NCBI RefSeq assembly: GCF_018598175.1
Contig: NZ_JAHESE010000006.1
Location: 62,001-126,000 of the forward strand
Direction: 5' to 3'
DNA: 64,000 nucleotides
Origin: Dawidia cretensis
Lineage (GTDB): Bacteria; Bacteroidota; Bacteroidia; Cytophagales; Cyclobacteriaceae
Shown here: piece by piece, positions 34,103 through 44,324 of the stretch
Numbering within the stretch: position 1 is the first letter of the stretch
Layout of the letters: each line of letters begins with the position of its first letter
The notes under the pieces: model-generated
Told to the model about the DNA's origin: nothing
Database searches by the model: none
Seen by the model: the letters and a program-made list of their open reading frames with translations, nothing else
Made by a program: the position numbers and the translations under genes

Positions 34103-34483
34103 ATGAATCTGAAAGTATTGCTGCCCCTGCTCTGGGCAATCCTGCTGTGCGCGAATGCCCACGCGCAAACCGACAAAACTCCTATCAACCACCTGCAAGT
34201 GATCGGCTCGCACAATAGCTATAAGAAAGCCATGAAGGGCAACGTTGCCCTGATCAAAAACCTGGTCGAAAAAGGTTATATCGTACGTACACGGGCCGAC
34301 TCGGACACACAGGAGGCACGGGCCAATGACAAAAGTGCCTTCGAGGCGGCGTTACAATCAGGCGCACAGATCATTACAACGGACTATTACCGCAAAAGCA
34401 CGCACTTTGACTCGGAATACATCATCCGCTTCGAAGGCGGCGGTTTTTCGCGGGAGAATCTGTTGTTTACCGGTAAACGGTAA
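34103..34483 (+). CDS. Internally deleted PI-PLC-like protein (remnant)
   Basis: A 126-residue secreted protein. The signal peptide (LLPLLWAILLCANAHAQ) is followed by INHLQVIGSHNSYKKAM, the start of the Ca2+-dependent phosphoinositide phospholipase C-like family with its first catalytic His. The remainder, from about GNVALIKNLVEKGYIVRTRADSDT through SGAQIITTDYY, is the C-terminal end of the same family. Normal members are several hundred residues, so most of the catalytic barrel is missing between the two ends, with the frame intact. It is probably inactive. The alternative, a genuine mini-protein, cannot be excluded. Confidence 0.7.
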   Translation: MNLKVLLPLLWAILLCANAHAQTDKTPINHLQVIGSHNSYKKAMKGNVALIKNLVEKGYIVRTRADSDTQEARANDKSAFEAALQSGAQIITTDYYRKSTHFDSEYIIRFEGGGFSRENLLFTGKR

Positions 34484-34578
34484 CTTTCTTTTGTTTTTTT
34501 CACCCAGGTGAAAATTCTTACGGTGGTAATGCGGCATGTTTGTATTGTCAATACGACAACGACTTAATAAACACGCAT

Positions 34579-35025
34579 ATGAAACGTACTGCTACCGCCG
34601 TTTGGAACGGCAACATCAAAGAAGGTCAAGGCAATATTTCTACGGAAAGTGCTGTCCTGAACAAAACATCCTACTCGGTTGCGAGCCGATTTGAGAACGG
34701 TGTTGTGAAATACAACGGCCAGCCATCCACCAACCCGGAGGAATTGATGGCCGCGGCCCATGCCGGATGTTTTACCATGAAGCTGAATCTGCTGCTGACG
34801 ACCGCCGGCTTTAACCCCACAACACTGGAAACACAGTGCAGTGTAACGCTCGATCCGAAGATTGCGGCCATCACCCAGTCAGCGTTAAAGCTCAAGGCGC
34901 GGGTGTCCGGCATTACCAAAGAACGGTTTAACGAGATCACGCAAGACGCCAAAGCCAACTGCCCGGTGAGCAAGGCGTATCAAAACAACATGGAGATCAC
35001 GCTTGAAGCCGAGCTGCTCGCGTAA
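34579..35025 (+). CDS. OsmC/Ohr-type peroxiredoxin
   Basis: A 148-residue thiol peroxidase: TSYSVASRF near the start, AAAHAGCFTMKLNLLLTTAGF with the peroxidatic Cys in HAGC, and DAKANCPVSKAY with the resolving Cys. It reduces organic hydroperoxides, likely with lipoyl or thioredoxin reductants. From the ATG at 34579; an earlier in-frame start at 34540 adds 13 residues that do not fit the family. It lies 75 bp upstream of a Crp-family regulator gene. Confidence 0.94.
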   Translation: MKRTATAVWNGNIKEGQGNISTESAVLNKTSYSVASRFENGVVKYNGQPSTNPEELMAAAHAGCFTMKLNLLLTTAGFNPTTLETQCSVTLDPKIAAITQSALKLKARVSGITKERFNEITQDAKANCPVSKAYQNNMEITLEAELLA

Positions 35026-35100
35026 GTGTCATCTGACTGCTACCAGATTTGAGGCGCCCGTCTTATCTTTGCGCCGCACTTCCCCGGTGCACGATTGACC

Positions 35101-35715
35101 ATGGATCAGAATAAAGCGTTTCTTACTGAACGGCTAACAGCTTTTTCCGAGCTCACTGCGAACGACATCGCGGTGAGCTTGCCTTTTTGGAAAACCCGTA
35201 AGATCGGCAAAGGCGATTTCTTCAACATGCAGAATATCGTCTGCTCCGACCTCGGACTGGTTATCAAGGGCATCTTCCGCATATACTATATCGACGCCGG
35301 GACGCAGGAAGAACGCAACGTGTTTTTCTTTTCTGAAAACCAGTTCATCGTATCCTTCCGCAGCTTCCTGCACCGCATGCCTTGCTATTACTTCATCCAG
35401 GCCCTGGAGGACTCTGAGATCATTTCCATTCAGCATCACGACCTGAACTACCTCTATACCACCTATAAGCCGTGGGAACGTTTTGGCCGTCGGATTGCCG
35501 AGCTGTTTTTTGAATATTCTCAATCCAGCATTGAAGACCAGCTTTTTAGCTCGGTAGAAGACCGTTATATAAAACTGGTCCAGAACCACCCACAACTGGT
35601 GGAACGCATCCCCCTCTATCATATCTCTTCTTACCTCAACATCAAGAACCCTTCGCTGAGCCGGATCCGGAAGCGGCTCGAGGCACGCGACCGCGCACGT
35701 GTGAAACCTCAGTAG
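35101..35715 (+). CDS. Crp/Fnr-family transcriptional regulator
   Basis: A 204-residue regulator with an N-terminal cyclic-nucleotide-binding-like barrel (RKIGKGDFFNMQNIVCSDLGLVIKGIFRIYY) and a C-terminal helix region ending in SSYLNIKNPSLSRIRKRLEA, the recognition helix. It lacks cysteines arranged as an Fnr cluster and an obvious cAMP phosphate cassette, like most members in this phylum. ATG at 35101 is chosen; a TTG six bases earlier is also open. A TATCTTTG -7 element lies at 35064-35071. Its last 74 bp overlap the end of the convergent FG-GAP gene. Confidence 0.9.
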   Translation: MDQNKAFLTERLTAFSELTANDIAVSLPFWKTRKIGKGDFFNMQNIVCSDLGLVIKGIFRIYYIDAGTQEERNVFFFSENQFIVSFRSFLHRMPCYYFIQALEDSEIISIQHHDLNYLYTTYKPWERFGRRIAELFFEYSQSSIEDQLFSSVEDRYIKLVQNHPQLVERIPLYHISSYLNIKNPSLSRIRKRLEARDRARVKPQ

Positions 35716-38700
35716 CACCTGGCGAACGCCATACACTTCTTGTCACCCCCTGGCTATTGGTAAGCGTTGCAGACGCTACCCCCGCAGGAACGGGAACCTT
35801 GCGCGTCGATGCCGACAAGTAGCCACTGCCGTGGTATAGCTCCTGGCGTTGGCGTTTGCCGGAAGACCATGCAAATTCAATGGCAACATCGAGCGATGCG
35901 GGTGTAATCCAGTCGGTTCGCGAGGCTACCGGCGTGAAAACCCGCAGACTGTCCCGATTGGCCGTGGCTAACCAATGCGAGGCACCGTTTGCACCGGCCA
36001 GCAACGCCAGGCTCTTCGCATCGCTGTTTATAAAGAAACCGGAACGCATTGCCGGCAGCGCGTGAAATGCGCCGTGACCGTCACCCAACAGGCAAACGCC
36101 AATGCCGGCATCGTAACGTCCCACCAGTGGATCGATTGCATAGCAGTTGCCAATACCCAACAGATCGGGATGGCCGTCGTGGTTGATGTCCGTTGCCTGC
36201 AGGCCGTTGAGGGGAGCCGTCTGTGCCTCCACCGGCAGGGGACGTATGGCAAACCGGCCGCCACCCAAATTCTCCACGTATGACGATGTTAGCGTGGTTA
36301 CCTGAAAGACTATCGCACCTTTCAGTTGTTCCGCCGACAGCAGGTCGGTGCGCGTAGCGGCACCGTAAGTGCTATACCGTGTCAGTTTACGTTTGTAGCC
36401 CACGATCTGGTCGGTAAGGGTTTCGCGTGGGTGGGTAAGGTGCTCCCGACCGTTGATGTAGCGCGCCATCAGCGGGTCGAAGGATCCACTGCCATCGAAG
36501 TCTTTCGCATAGATCGAAACGGGTTCCTGTGCCGACGCTTCAAACAACGTATTCAACCCGACGTTGCCCGCGATATAATCCGTGTCACCATCGTGATCAA
36601 AATCGCCACCGGTAATGCTGTTCCACCAGCCGGGCGCTTCGGCAAATGCCTGTGTCAGCGAGCGGCCCTCGTTGTTGTGATAGAAAGTAATGGGCATCCA
36701 CTCTCCTACTACAGCCAGGTCGGTCCAACCATCATTATCGAAGTCCGTCCACAAGGCGCCGGTGATCATGCCGGCATGTTTCAGCGTGGGCGCTAGAGTG
36801 TCGGTGATGTTGGTGAATATACCCTTACCGTTATTCAGCAAGATTAAGCTCTCCGGTGCGGACGGATACTGTCGCGGCACAATGCGGCCGCCGACGAACA
36901 GATCAAGATCGCCGTCGCGGTCAACGTCACACGCTACCACGCAGCTACCGCTGCTGATTTCGCGGGGCAGGGCCGCGGTATCCGCGCGCAGTATGCCGCC
37001 ATCGTTGCGATAGAAACGATCCTGATACAAGGTATGCCCGGCGCTGAGCTCGCTGCTGCCGCTCACGCAGTACAGGTCGTTATCGCCATCACCGTCGGCG
37101 TCAAATAATAGCAGGCCGGCATCTTCGTTTCCTTTGCCCGGCAACGAGTCGGGGCGGAACGTGCCGTCGCGTTGCTGGTGGAAGATGCGCGCTGCCCGAC
37201 GGGCGGCGCCGCACAAGATCACGTCGTCCAGACCGTCGCCGTCGATATCGCCAACTGCTACAGCCGGGCCGGCTTGAGAATATTGCATGGGCAATGTGGG
37301 CGTGGCTTTGAAATCAATATAGGGATCTTCTTCGTGACGATATTGCAAATGAAGCGATGCCGACATTTCCCGGAACAACCGCGCGGGCTTTTCATAGCGA
37401 AGCTCCTGTACCCGCGTGGCATCTTTACTATTAACCGTCAGTACCTGGTTCGCGGGCACAGCAGTGAGCATCTGCTCGTAGCCGTCCGGCCACCGTATGT
37501 GTACGGTGTCCACAACAGTGGATTCACCCAGACCAAAGTGTAAGTATGGTTCCACCGTAGATTGATACCCGCGCTGAGGCGCATACTCCCGCACTTGTCG
37601 CTGCCCGTGCTGATGCAGTGTAACGCGCGCCCCGACGCCGTTTTGGTTCGCGGCCGGGCCTTTTAATTGTATCCGCAGATAATGATGGTGCGCTGCGTCC
37701 AGGTCGACGCTGGTGTTTTGATATACAAAAGCTCTTTCATTTATATTGTTTACTACCAGGTCTAAGTCGCCGTCATTGTCCAGGTCGGCATAGGCGGCGC
37801 CGTTACCATAGGCTTCGTGTGTTATGCCCCAGGCCTGCGAGGCATTGGCAAAGCGCAGGTTACCCTCGTTGTGAAATAGCAGGTCGGGCTTGGGGACTCC
37901 CTCCAACGCTTCGACGGCTTTCAACGCATGCTTGAGCCGAATGGCGTCGGTACCAAACTTCGAGGCTTCCTTGCTGTAGGCCATGAAGTCGAGGTTGGTA
38001 ATGTCTTTGCGATAACCGTTGGTGATCAGCATGTCCTGCCGGCTGTCGTTGTCGAGGTCGGCCATCAGCGCGCTCCAGCTCCAGTCTGTAGCGTAGATGC
38101 CGGCCAGGTAGCCAATGTCGCTGAAGGTACCGTTGCCATTGTTGAGCTGTAACACATTGCGCACGTACTGTGGCTGGTAGCCCATGCGTATATTCTGTTG
38201 AAACCGGTCGTAGCCCGTGCCCGAGAACATTGTTTTCTGGCGCAAATTGTCTTCCGGCATCATGTCGACAACAAGTATATCTTGCAAGCCGTCGTTGTTG
38301 ATGTCGCCAATATCGGCACCCATGCCGTTGTACTCCTGGTGGCGCAGGGCGGCAGCGATGGTGTTGGTAAAAGTACCGTCTCCGTTGTTGGTATAAAGAT
38401 GGTCGTTGGACAGGAAGTCGTTGGCCACATAGATGTCGGGACGACCGTCGAGATTTATATCACTAACAACAATCCCCAGCCCCCACCCCTCTGTGAGGAT
38501 TCCCGCGGCTACGGAGACATCCGTGAAATGAGGCAAGGCGCCGGCGGGACCGTCGTTGCGGTATAACTTGTCCACGCTCTTACCCCCGCCGTCGGTGCGC
38601 TGACCGATGGGAGCGTTGCGCGTATAGCGCTCGATGGCGTTGGTAAGCAAATACATATCGAGGTCGCCGTCGCCGTCGTAGTCCAGAAAGGCGGCCTGGG

Positions 38701-39214
38701 TCGAGTAGCTGTGATCGGCCAGGCCAACCCGGGCAGCCACTTCTTCAAAGATCGGTATTCCCTGATCGTCGAGGCCTTTGTTGTGAAAAAGCAAGTTGGG
38801 CGACGAATGTTTGGGGTCGGGATGTACAGTAGAAATATACACGTCCTGCCAGCCATCCTGATCGATGTCTACGACGGCCACGCCCGTACACCAATGCCGT
38901 GTAGACACGCCCGAAGCCGCCGTGATATCGCGAAACCGCAGAGAACCTTCATTGAGATACAGACGACTGCTGACCATGTTGCCGGCCAGGAATACATCCG
39001 ACAATCCATCGTTATTAAAATCGCCGATCCCGACACCCGCACCGTTATAAATATACTCAAACGTCAATACGTTGAGTGTGTCGTTTTCGGTCAGGCGGTT
39101 TTCAAAATCAATGCCGGTATAGGCTGCCTGCATGAGCTCAAACCGTTTAGGCTGGCGACAGCTGATCGCCGCCGCCAGCACTAAACACGCTATCGTGTAG
39201 AATTTCCTGTTCAT
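35642..39214 (-). CDS. FG-GAP/VCBS-repeat lipoprotein with ASPIC/UnbV domain
   Basis: A very large (1190-residue) surface lipoprotein (signal MNRKFYTIACLVLAAAISC from the ATG at 39214). It carries more than ten calcium-loop repeats such as GDFNNDGLSDVFLAGN and VDIDQDGWQDVYIS, that is, a beta-propeller FG-GAP array in two blocks. An ASPIC/UnbV domain lies between (GVGARVTLHQHGQRQVREY, then IRWPDGYEQ). Such proteins commonly end SusC/SusD operons in Cytophagia and may capture ligand at the cell surface. It is the last of four leftward genes, 20 bp after SusD. Its end runs 74 bp into the convergent Crp gene. Confidence 0.93.
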   Translation of the reverse strand: MNRKFYTIACLVLAAAISCRQPKRFELMQAAYTGIDFENRLTENDTLNVLTFEYIYNGAGVGIGDFNNDGLSDVFLAGNMVSSRLYLNEGSLRFRDITAASGVSTRHWCTGVAVVDIDQDGWQDVYISTVHPDPKHSSPNLLFHNKGLDDQGIPIFEEVAARVGLADHSYSTQAAFLDYDGDGDLDMYLLTNAIERYTRNAPIGQRTDGGGKSVDKLYRNDGPAGALPHFTDVSVAAGILTEGWGLGIVVSDINLDGRPDIYVANDFLSNDHLYTNNGDGTFTNTIAAALRHQEYNGMGADIGDINNDGLQDILVVDMMPEDNLRQKTMFSGTGYDRFQQNIRMGYQPQYVRNVLQLNNGNGTFSDIGYLAGIYATDWSWSALMADLDNDSRQDMLITNGYRKDITNLDFMAYSKEASKFGTDAIRLKHALKAVEALEGVPKPDLLFHNEGNLRFANASQAWGITHEAYGNGAAYADLDNDGDLDLVVNNINERAFVYQNTSVDLDAAHHHYLRIQLKGPAANQNGVGARVTLHQHGQRQVREYAPQRGYQSTVEPYLHFGLGESTVVDTVHIRWPDGYEQMLTAVPANQVLTVNSKDATRVQELRYEKPARLFREMSASLHLQYRHEEDPYIDFKATPTLPMQYSQAGPAVAVGDIDGDGLDDVILCGAARRAARIFHQQRDGTFRPDSLPGKGNEDAGLLLFDADGDGDNDLYCVSGSSELSAGHTLYQDRFYRNDGGILRADTAALPREISSGSCVVACDVDRDGDLDLFVGGRIVPRQYPSAPESLILLNNGKGIFTNITDTLAPTLKHAGMITGALWTDFDNDGWTDLAVVGEWMPITFYHNNEGRSLTQAFAEAPGWWNSITGGDFDHDGDTDYIAGNVGLNTLFEASAQEPVSIYAKDFDGSGSFDPLMARYINGREHLTHPRETLTDQIVGYKRKLTRYSTYGAATRTDLLSAEQLKGAIVFQVTTLTSSYVENLGGGRFAIRPLPVEAQTAPLNGLQATDINHDGHPDLLGIGNCYAIDPLVGRYDAGIGVCLLGDGHGAFHALPAMRSGFFINSDAKSLALLAGANGASHWLATANRDSLRVFTPVASRTDWITPASLDVAIEFAWSSGKRQRQELYHGSGYLSASTRKVPVPAGVASATLTNSQGVTRSVWRSPGATEVSHVRGRVPRAASGSGSAKGS

Positions 39215-39234
39215 GCCTAACGTTGAAGACTGGG

Positions 39235-40767
39235 TCAATACCCCTGGTTCTGATCGTCCTGGGTAATGTTGGGATTGTTGTTCAATTCGTCCTGCGGCAG
39301 CGGCAACAACTCATACATCGGGGCGTAATACGAAATTGGTTCCGTGGCGAGCTTCTCGTCTTTGCGCCAGCGCAGAATATCAAAGTTGCGGACTTCCTCT
39401 CCCGCCAGCTCGACGCGACGTTCGTGAATGATGGCCCGCGTGATCTCCGCCTGCGAGTTGACAGGATATTCCGCCGTAGGATACTCCAGCATGTTTACGC
39501 TCGGCCGGTTGCGGATCTCGTTGAGATAATCAATGGCCGCATCGGGAGAGCCGACTTCGTTTTCGCACTCGGCCAGCATCAGCAACACATCCGCGTAGCG
39601 GTACATGCGGTAATTGATCCCGATCTTATCCCAAAAGCCTCCGGGGTCGAGCTTGTACATCACGGAGTATTTCTTCCAGCTCACCTTCTGCTCTACACCG
39701 TTAAAAATACTTTTGTTACCCTGCACTTTGTCTTCTGTAAGCTCCAGCGGCGCACCCGGATCGCCGTAGGTATCGCCGATAAAGTAGAAGGTATCTTTCA
39801 GGCGCGGGTCGTTGGGCTCGTATTCCGCCAGCAAACTATTGGAAGGAATCAGGTTGCGCCATCCCACAGCCGAATATTCCTGTGAGCGGATCCACGACTC
39901 GTTTACTTGCGTGGCATTGCCGTCGGCGTCCCAGTTATAGTTGCCGCCAGACGTATACGACAGCTCAAAGATCGACTCCTGATTGTATTCTGTCTCCTCG
40001 GTAAAATTATCAAAGTAATTATCGGTAAGCGTATACCCCAGGTCTTTGATGGCCTCCAGACGGGTTTTGGCGTTGGTGTAGTCGCCGTTAAAGATATAGG
40101 CCTTCGCCAATACCATCAGCGCCGCGCCGCGACCGGCACGACCGAAATCGTTTTTGTTATACTCCTCCGGCAGGTCGGGGACAACGGCGTTCAACTCGGT
40201 GTAAACAAAGTTCCAAATCTCGGTAGCGCTACTGCGCGCTTGCGGTTCGGAGTCTTCAAACTGTATGGGCGTGGCGGTATACAGCGGCACGCCGCCCCAG
40301 AACCCTGCCAGCTGATAATACGCCCAGGCACGTAAGAAGCGAGATTCGGCAACCAAACGTTTCTTCAGCTCTGCATCGCCGGTAGCCTCCGGCGCATTTT
40401 GGATGATGGCGTTGGCGCGATGTATCAGACGGAACAGGCCGTTGTAGACCGACGTCATCACCGCGTTGGTGGGGCCGTGCGAGCCGATCAGCAGCTGGTT
40501 GCGCGGCGTTTCCAGCTGGCCGCCACCGGCCGTCACGTCGTCCGAGCGCAAGTCGTGCAGGAAAAAGTATTCCCGTCCGCCCAGGTTGTTACTTTGCAAG
40601 ATGGCGTAGGCGCCCGTGAGGGCACGCGAAAGCTCGTCTACAGTACGATAATAGTTATCGACCTGCACATAGTTCTCGCTCTTTTTGTCGAGGGCCGAAT
40701 CGCCGCAGGCATTTGCCAGCAACGTCGCGGTGGCGGCTAACAGTATAGTTGTGATGTTGATTCTCAT
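39235..40767 (-). CDS. SusD/RagB-family nutrient-binding lipoprotein
   Basis: A 510-residue outer-surface lipoprotein (signal ITTILLAATATLLANAC, Cys in ANAC). It has the SusD helical TPR-like scaffold and family blocks such as RAWAYYQLAGFWGGVPLYT, and the C-terminal block RRVELAGEEVRNFDILRW. SusD forms the lid over the SusC channel and helps bind the ligand. It lies 23 bp downstream of the SusC gene. The substrate cannot be told, and no glycan-active enzyme is in the window. Confidence 0.96.
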   Translation of the reverse strand: MRINITTILLAATATLLANACGDSALDKKSENYVQVDNYYRTVDELSRALTGAYAILQSNNLGGREYFFLHDLRSDDVTAGGGQLETPRNQLLIGSHGPTNAVMTSVYNGLFRLIHRANAIIQNAPEATGDAELKKRLVAESRFLRAWAYYQLAGFWGGVPLYTATPIQFEDSEPQARSSATEIWNFVYTELNAVVPDLPEEYNKNDFGRAGRGAALMVLAKAYIFNGDYTNAKTRLEAIKDLGYTLTDNYFDNFTEETEYNQESIFELSYTSGGNYNWDADGNATQVNESWIRSQEYSAVGWRNLIPSNSLLAEYEPNDPRLKDTFYFIGDTYGDPGAPLELTEDKVQGNKSIFNGVEQKVSWKKYSVMYKLDPGGFWDKIGINYRMYRYADVLLMLAECENEVGSPDAAIDYLNEIRNRPSVNMLEYPTAEYPVNSQAEITRAIIHERRVELAGEEVRNFDILRWRKDEKLATEPISYYAPMYELLPLPQDELNNNPNITQDDQNQGY

Positions 40768-40790
40768 GATGCTGTTTCTTTATCGATCCT

Positions 40791-43700
40791 TTAAAAACCT
40801 AACTGTATACCGGCCATCACCGTGCGGGGCGATGGAAACTGACCGTAGTCGATGCCGTTGATCAGCGTATTCCCTGTCGTGTTCTGATAGCGGTTGCCGA
40901 TCTCGGGATCATAGCCCGTGTAGTCGGTAATCGTAAACAGGTTTTGTGCCGACACATACACGCGAAGTTTCTTCAGCGTGCCGCGTGTCATATCCTGCGC
41001 CAGCGTCCCGGGCAAGCTATAGCCCAGGCTGATATTCTTCATCCGCAGGAAGGAACCGTCTTCCACAAAGCGATCGGATGTGCGTGAGTTCTGATTCGGA
41101 TCGCCGCTCACCGCGCGGGGTACATCGGTATTCCGGTTTGTCTCTGTCCAGGCATTGTTCACCGCCGTGCCGGCGCCAAACAACCGCAGCATACCTTGTT
41201 CCAGCACCTTTGTGCCGTTGTAGATGGAATTGCCCTGTACACCTTGCAGGAAAACGGTCAGGTCGAAGTTGCGGAAGTTGGCCGAGAGGTTTACACCGTA
41301 GGTAAAATCGGGCAGGTAGTTGCCCAGGCTTGCCTGGTCGGACGCATCGATCACGCCGTCGCCGTTGATGTCTTTAAAGCGGATGTCGCCCGGGGCAGCG
41401 TTGTTTTGATATTTGGTCGTAGGATCACCGTCCAATGCGTTGGCCGCCTGGATCTCTTCCGTATTTTGAAAGATGCCATCGGTCTGATAGCCATAAAATT
41501 CCTGTATCGGGCGTCCTGCCACGGTGCGGGCTATATTAAAGCCGCCAAAGTCAGCATTGTTACCACTAAAGAGCGCCGCATTCGGAGTATTGAGGCTCTT
41601 CACTTCATTGCGGATAATGCCCACGTTGGCCGCCAGGTTAAACGTCAGCGCGCCCACGGCCCGCGTGTACCCCACGGAAAATTCACTCCCCCAGTTCTTC
41701 ATTTTTGCCACGTTCATTTTGGTGGGCGCCGTGAAGCCGAGCGAGGGTGTGGCGTTTACGTCAAGCAACAGGTCGTCGGTGTTACGCACAAAATACTCCA
41801 CCGAAAAGGTCAGCGCATTGGCAAACAACCCCACATCGATACCGTAGTTGATCATGTTGGTTTTTTCCCACGTGAGGTTGGGATTCGACAGGCGCTCGTA
41901 GTAGGAACCGGGCGTCGCGACATTGTTAAAGTCATAAGCCGTATTGGAGCTGATGAAAGACTGGTACTCATACGAACCCACGCTGGAAATAGAACCCAGC
42001 GAGCCATAGCTCGCACGCACCTTCAATTCCGATATCGCCGGCACAGACTGCAAGAAGGCCTCTTCGCTCAGGCGCCATCCCACCGACACACCGGGAAAGC
42101 TTCCCCACCGGTTGTCGGGCGAAAAGCCCGAGTAGCCATCGCGACGAAGCGACGCACTTAGCAGGTATTTTGATTTATACTCATAGTTCACACGTCCCAG
42201 GAACGACAGCAGCACATTCTCGTTCAGGTTACCGCTCACGGCCGGGTTGGCCGTTCCGTCCATCTGGCCAATGTCGTTGCGGGCATGCTGGGCGGAGCTA
42301 TTGAGCACCTGGATGGCGTTGTCCTGACGCTCGGCTACGGCCACAACGTTAAGCGTATGCGAACCGATAACTTTATCGAATGTCAACTGATTGGAATAAT
42401 ACGGCGATAGCGTCGTCGTGCGGTTGTCTACAATGTTGTGCGTCGTGCGGCCGTTGAAGCTGTCACTATAAATAGGAAGGTCTTCAGTATGGCGTAAGAC
42501 AGAGTAGTTCAACCCGGCGGTAAAGCGATAATGCAGACCATCGACAATGCGGGCGTCAATATAGGCGCGGCCGATCAGGTTCATGACATTGTCCTTGTTG
42601 ACGTCCATCGTGGCAATGCGCACCGGGTTCTCGGGGTCGGAGCCGTCGTTGCCGCTCGGCGCACGGAAGCCACCCGCCAGCGTCGGATCGTATATCGGGA
42701 TATAGGGTACCGACCGGATGAGGTGCTGCACCATGGTGCGGGCACCGCTTTCGGGTTGGTTCTGGATGTTCGCCGTCGAAATACTCATGTTCTCACCAAA
42801 GGTAAAACGGTTGCTGATGCGCGTCTCGTAATTCAGGCGCAAGCTGTAACGATCGAAGTCCGTGCCGAGCATGATGCCCTCCTGCTGAAACCGGCTCACG
42901 GAAGTATACAACTTAGACTTCTCTGTTCCGGTCGACAACGACACCTGCACTTGCGAAATCGGGGCCGTGCGGAACATCGCATCCTGCCAGTCGGTGTTAG
43001 TCTGCCGGTAGGTTTGCGTGGCGCCGGCATAGACCGGATCATCCATGGCCGAGAATCGTTTCGGCAATTCACTGCCCGCATTTGTCAGCAGGGTGGTGCC
43101 GTACCTGACATAATCGTCCGTACCCAACAAGTCGAGCTGGCGCCAGGCCTTCTGTACGCCATAGTAAGCGTCTACATCGATGTGTACCTTGTTATCGCGG
43201 GAGCCGCTTTTGGTGGTAATGATAATGACACCGTTGGCCGCACGCGAGCCATAAATAGCAGATGCTGCGGCATCTTTCAGTACCTCTACCGATTCAATGT
43301 CTTTGGTATCGATGTTATTCAGGTTTCCGGCTTGCGGAAAACCATCAATTACATAAAGCGGTTGAGACGACCCCGTGATCGATCCGATACCGCGGATGCG
43401 AACAGATGGTGTAGTACCGGGACTACCGTTGTTGGTCACTTGCACACCGGGCACGCGGCCTTGTATGGCGGCATCCACACCGGCTACGGGCAAGGCCGCT
43501 ACTTCATTGGAAGAGACTGTCGTTACAGCACCGGTAACCGACGAACGCCGTTGCGTACCGTATCCTACAACCACCACTTCATTCAGTTGCTGTACATCGG
43601 GTTGTAACACAATGTTCAGGCTTGTTTGTGTACCGACGGTAATTTCTTGTGATACATAGCCAATAAAGGTAATGACCAGTACCGCACTTCCATCCGGTAC

Positions 43701-44276
43701 AGACAGCGAGAAGCGTCCATCGGTATCGGTCGTTACCCCTTGCGCCGTTCCTTTCAGCAGGATATTTACACCCGGCAGCGGACTACCGGCATCGTCCGTT
43801 ACTTTGCCGCTCACAACGATATCAGCAAAGGCAGCAGTCAGCGCTTCCGTCGTACTCACCGATGTTATCGGGGTGAGAAATATATCAGCGGTGCTTTCTG
43901 CATTGACTTGCGAGAGCTGCGCGTCGGCCGCCGGGCGTGTACGCGCTTTGGGAAAGATGGAATACGTACGACTATTGATCTTTTTGTATTTTAATCCCAA
44001 CGGGTCCAGTACGTATGATAAGACATGTTCTATTTTTTCGCGGGACGGTAACGTTCCGGAAAATTGTTTTCCTTCTACCGCGGCAGGCTCGTAAATGAAC
44101 GTGATGGCAAAATGGTCGCGAATTTCCTCCAGCACATCGGGTAGCGGTCGGGTACCTGTTCTGCGTTCCGCCTGTGCCAGCATGCCGTCCTGCGCCGGCA
44201 GCAGCAGCGGCAGCAGCGTCAGTACCAGCATGCCGCAGAGCATTCGTATGGCGTTATAGTTGTAGCGATATAACAT
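40791..44276 (-). CDS. SusC/RagA-family TonB-dependent transporter with STN domain
   Basis: A 1161-residue outer-membrane transporter. After a signal peptide comes an STN (secretin/TonB short N-terminal) domain (about 45-110), the hallmark of transducers that signal to a FecR anti-sigma factor. A carboxypeptidase-D-like repeat follows (VSGKVTDDAGSPLPGVNILLKGT, about 150-235). The plug has VVVVGYGTQRRSSVTGAVTTV and the SusC box YGSRAANGVIIITTKSG, and the barrel runs to the end. It imports ligand held by the SusD lid and reports occupancy to FecR and the ECF sigma factor. Confidence 0.96.
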   Translation of the reverse strand: MLYRYNYNAIRMLCGMLVLTLLPLLLPAQDGMLAQAERRTGTRPLPDVLEEIRDHFAITFIYEPAAVEGKQFSGTLPSREKIEHVLSYVLDPLGLKYKKINSRTYSIFPKARTRPAADAQLSQVNAESTADIFLTPITSVSTTEALTAAFADIVVSGKVTDDAGSPLPGVNILLKGTAQGVTTDTDGRFSLSVPDGSAVLVITFIGYVSQEITVGTQTSLNIVLQPDVQQLNEVVVVGYGTQRRSSVTGAVTTVSSNEVAALPVAGVDAAIQGRVPGVQVTNNGSPGTTPSVRIRGIGSITGSSQPLYVIDGFPQAGNLNNIDTKDIESVEVLKDAAASAIYGSRAANGVIIITTKSGSRDNKVHIDVDAYYGVQKAWRQLDLLGTDDYVRYGTTLLTNAGSELPKRFSAMDDPVYAGATQTYRQTNTDWQDAMFRTAPISQVQVSLSTGTEKSKLYTSVSRFQQEGIMLGTDFDRYSLRLNYETRISNRFTFGENMSISTANIQNQPESGARTMVQHLIRSVPYIPIYDPTLAGGFRAPSGNDGSDPENPVRIATMDVNKDNVMNLIGRAYIDARIVDGLHYRFTAGLNYSVLRHTEDLPIYSDSFNGRTTHNIVDNRTTTLSPYYSNQLTFDKVIGSHTLNVVAVAERQDNAIQVLNSSAQHARNDIGQMDGTANPAVSGNLNENVLLSFLGRVNYEYKSKYLLSASLRRDGYSGFSPDNRWGSFPGVSVGWRLSEEAFLQSVPAISELKVRASYGSLGSISSVGSYEYQSFISSNTAYDFNNVATPGSYYERLSNPNLTWEKTNMINYGIDVGLFANALTFSVEYFVRNTDDLLLDVNATPSLGFTAPTKMNVAKMKNWGSEFSVGYTRAVGALTFNLAANVGIIRNEVKSLNTPNAALFSGNNADFGGFNIARTVAGRPIQEFYGYQTDGIFQNTEEIQAANALDGDPTTKYQNNAAPGDIRFKDINGDGVIDASDQASLGNYLPDFTYGVNLSANFRNFDLTVFLQGVQGNSIYNGTKVLEQGMLRLFGAGTAVNNAWTETNRNTDVPRAVSGDPNQNSRTSDRFVEDGSFLRMKNISLGYSLPGTLAQDMTRGTLKKLRVYVSAQNLFTITDYTGYDPEIGNRYQNTTGNTLINGIDYGQFPSPRTVMAGIQLGF

Positions 44277-44324
44277 ATTGGGTTTGGTTTTTGGGTTAAA
44301 TTGATATAATTGATTGTTAGTATC

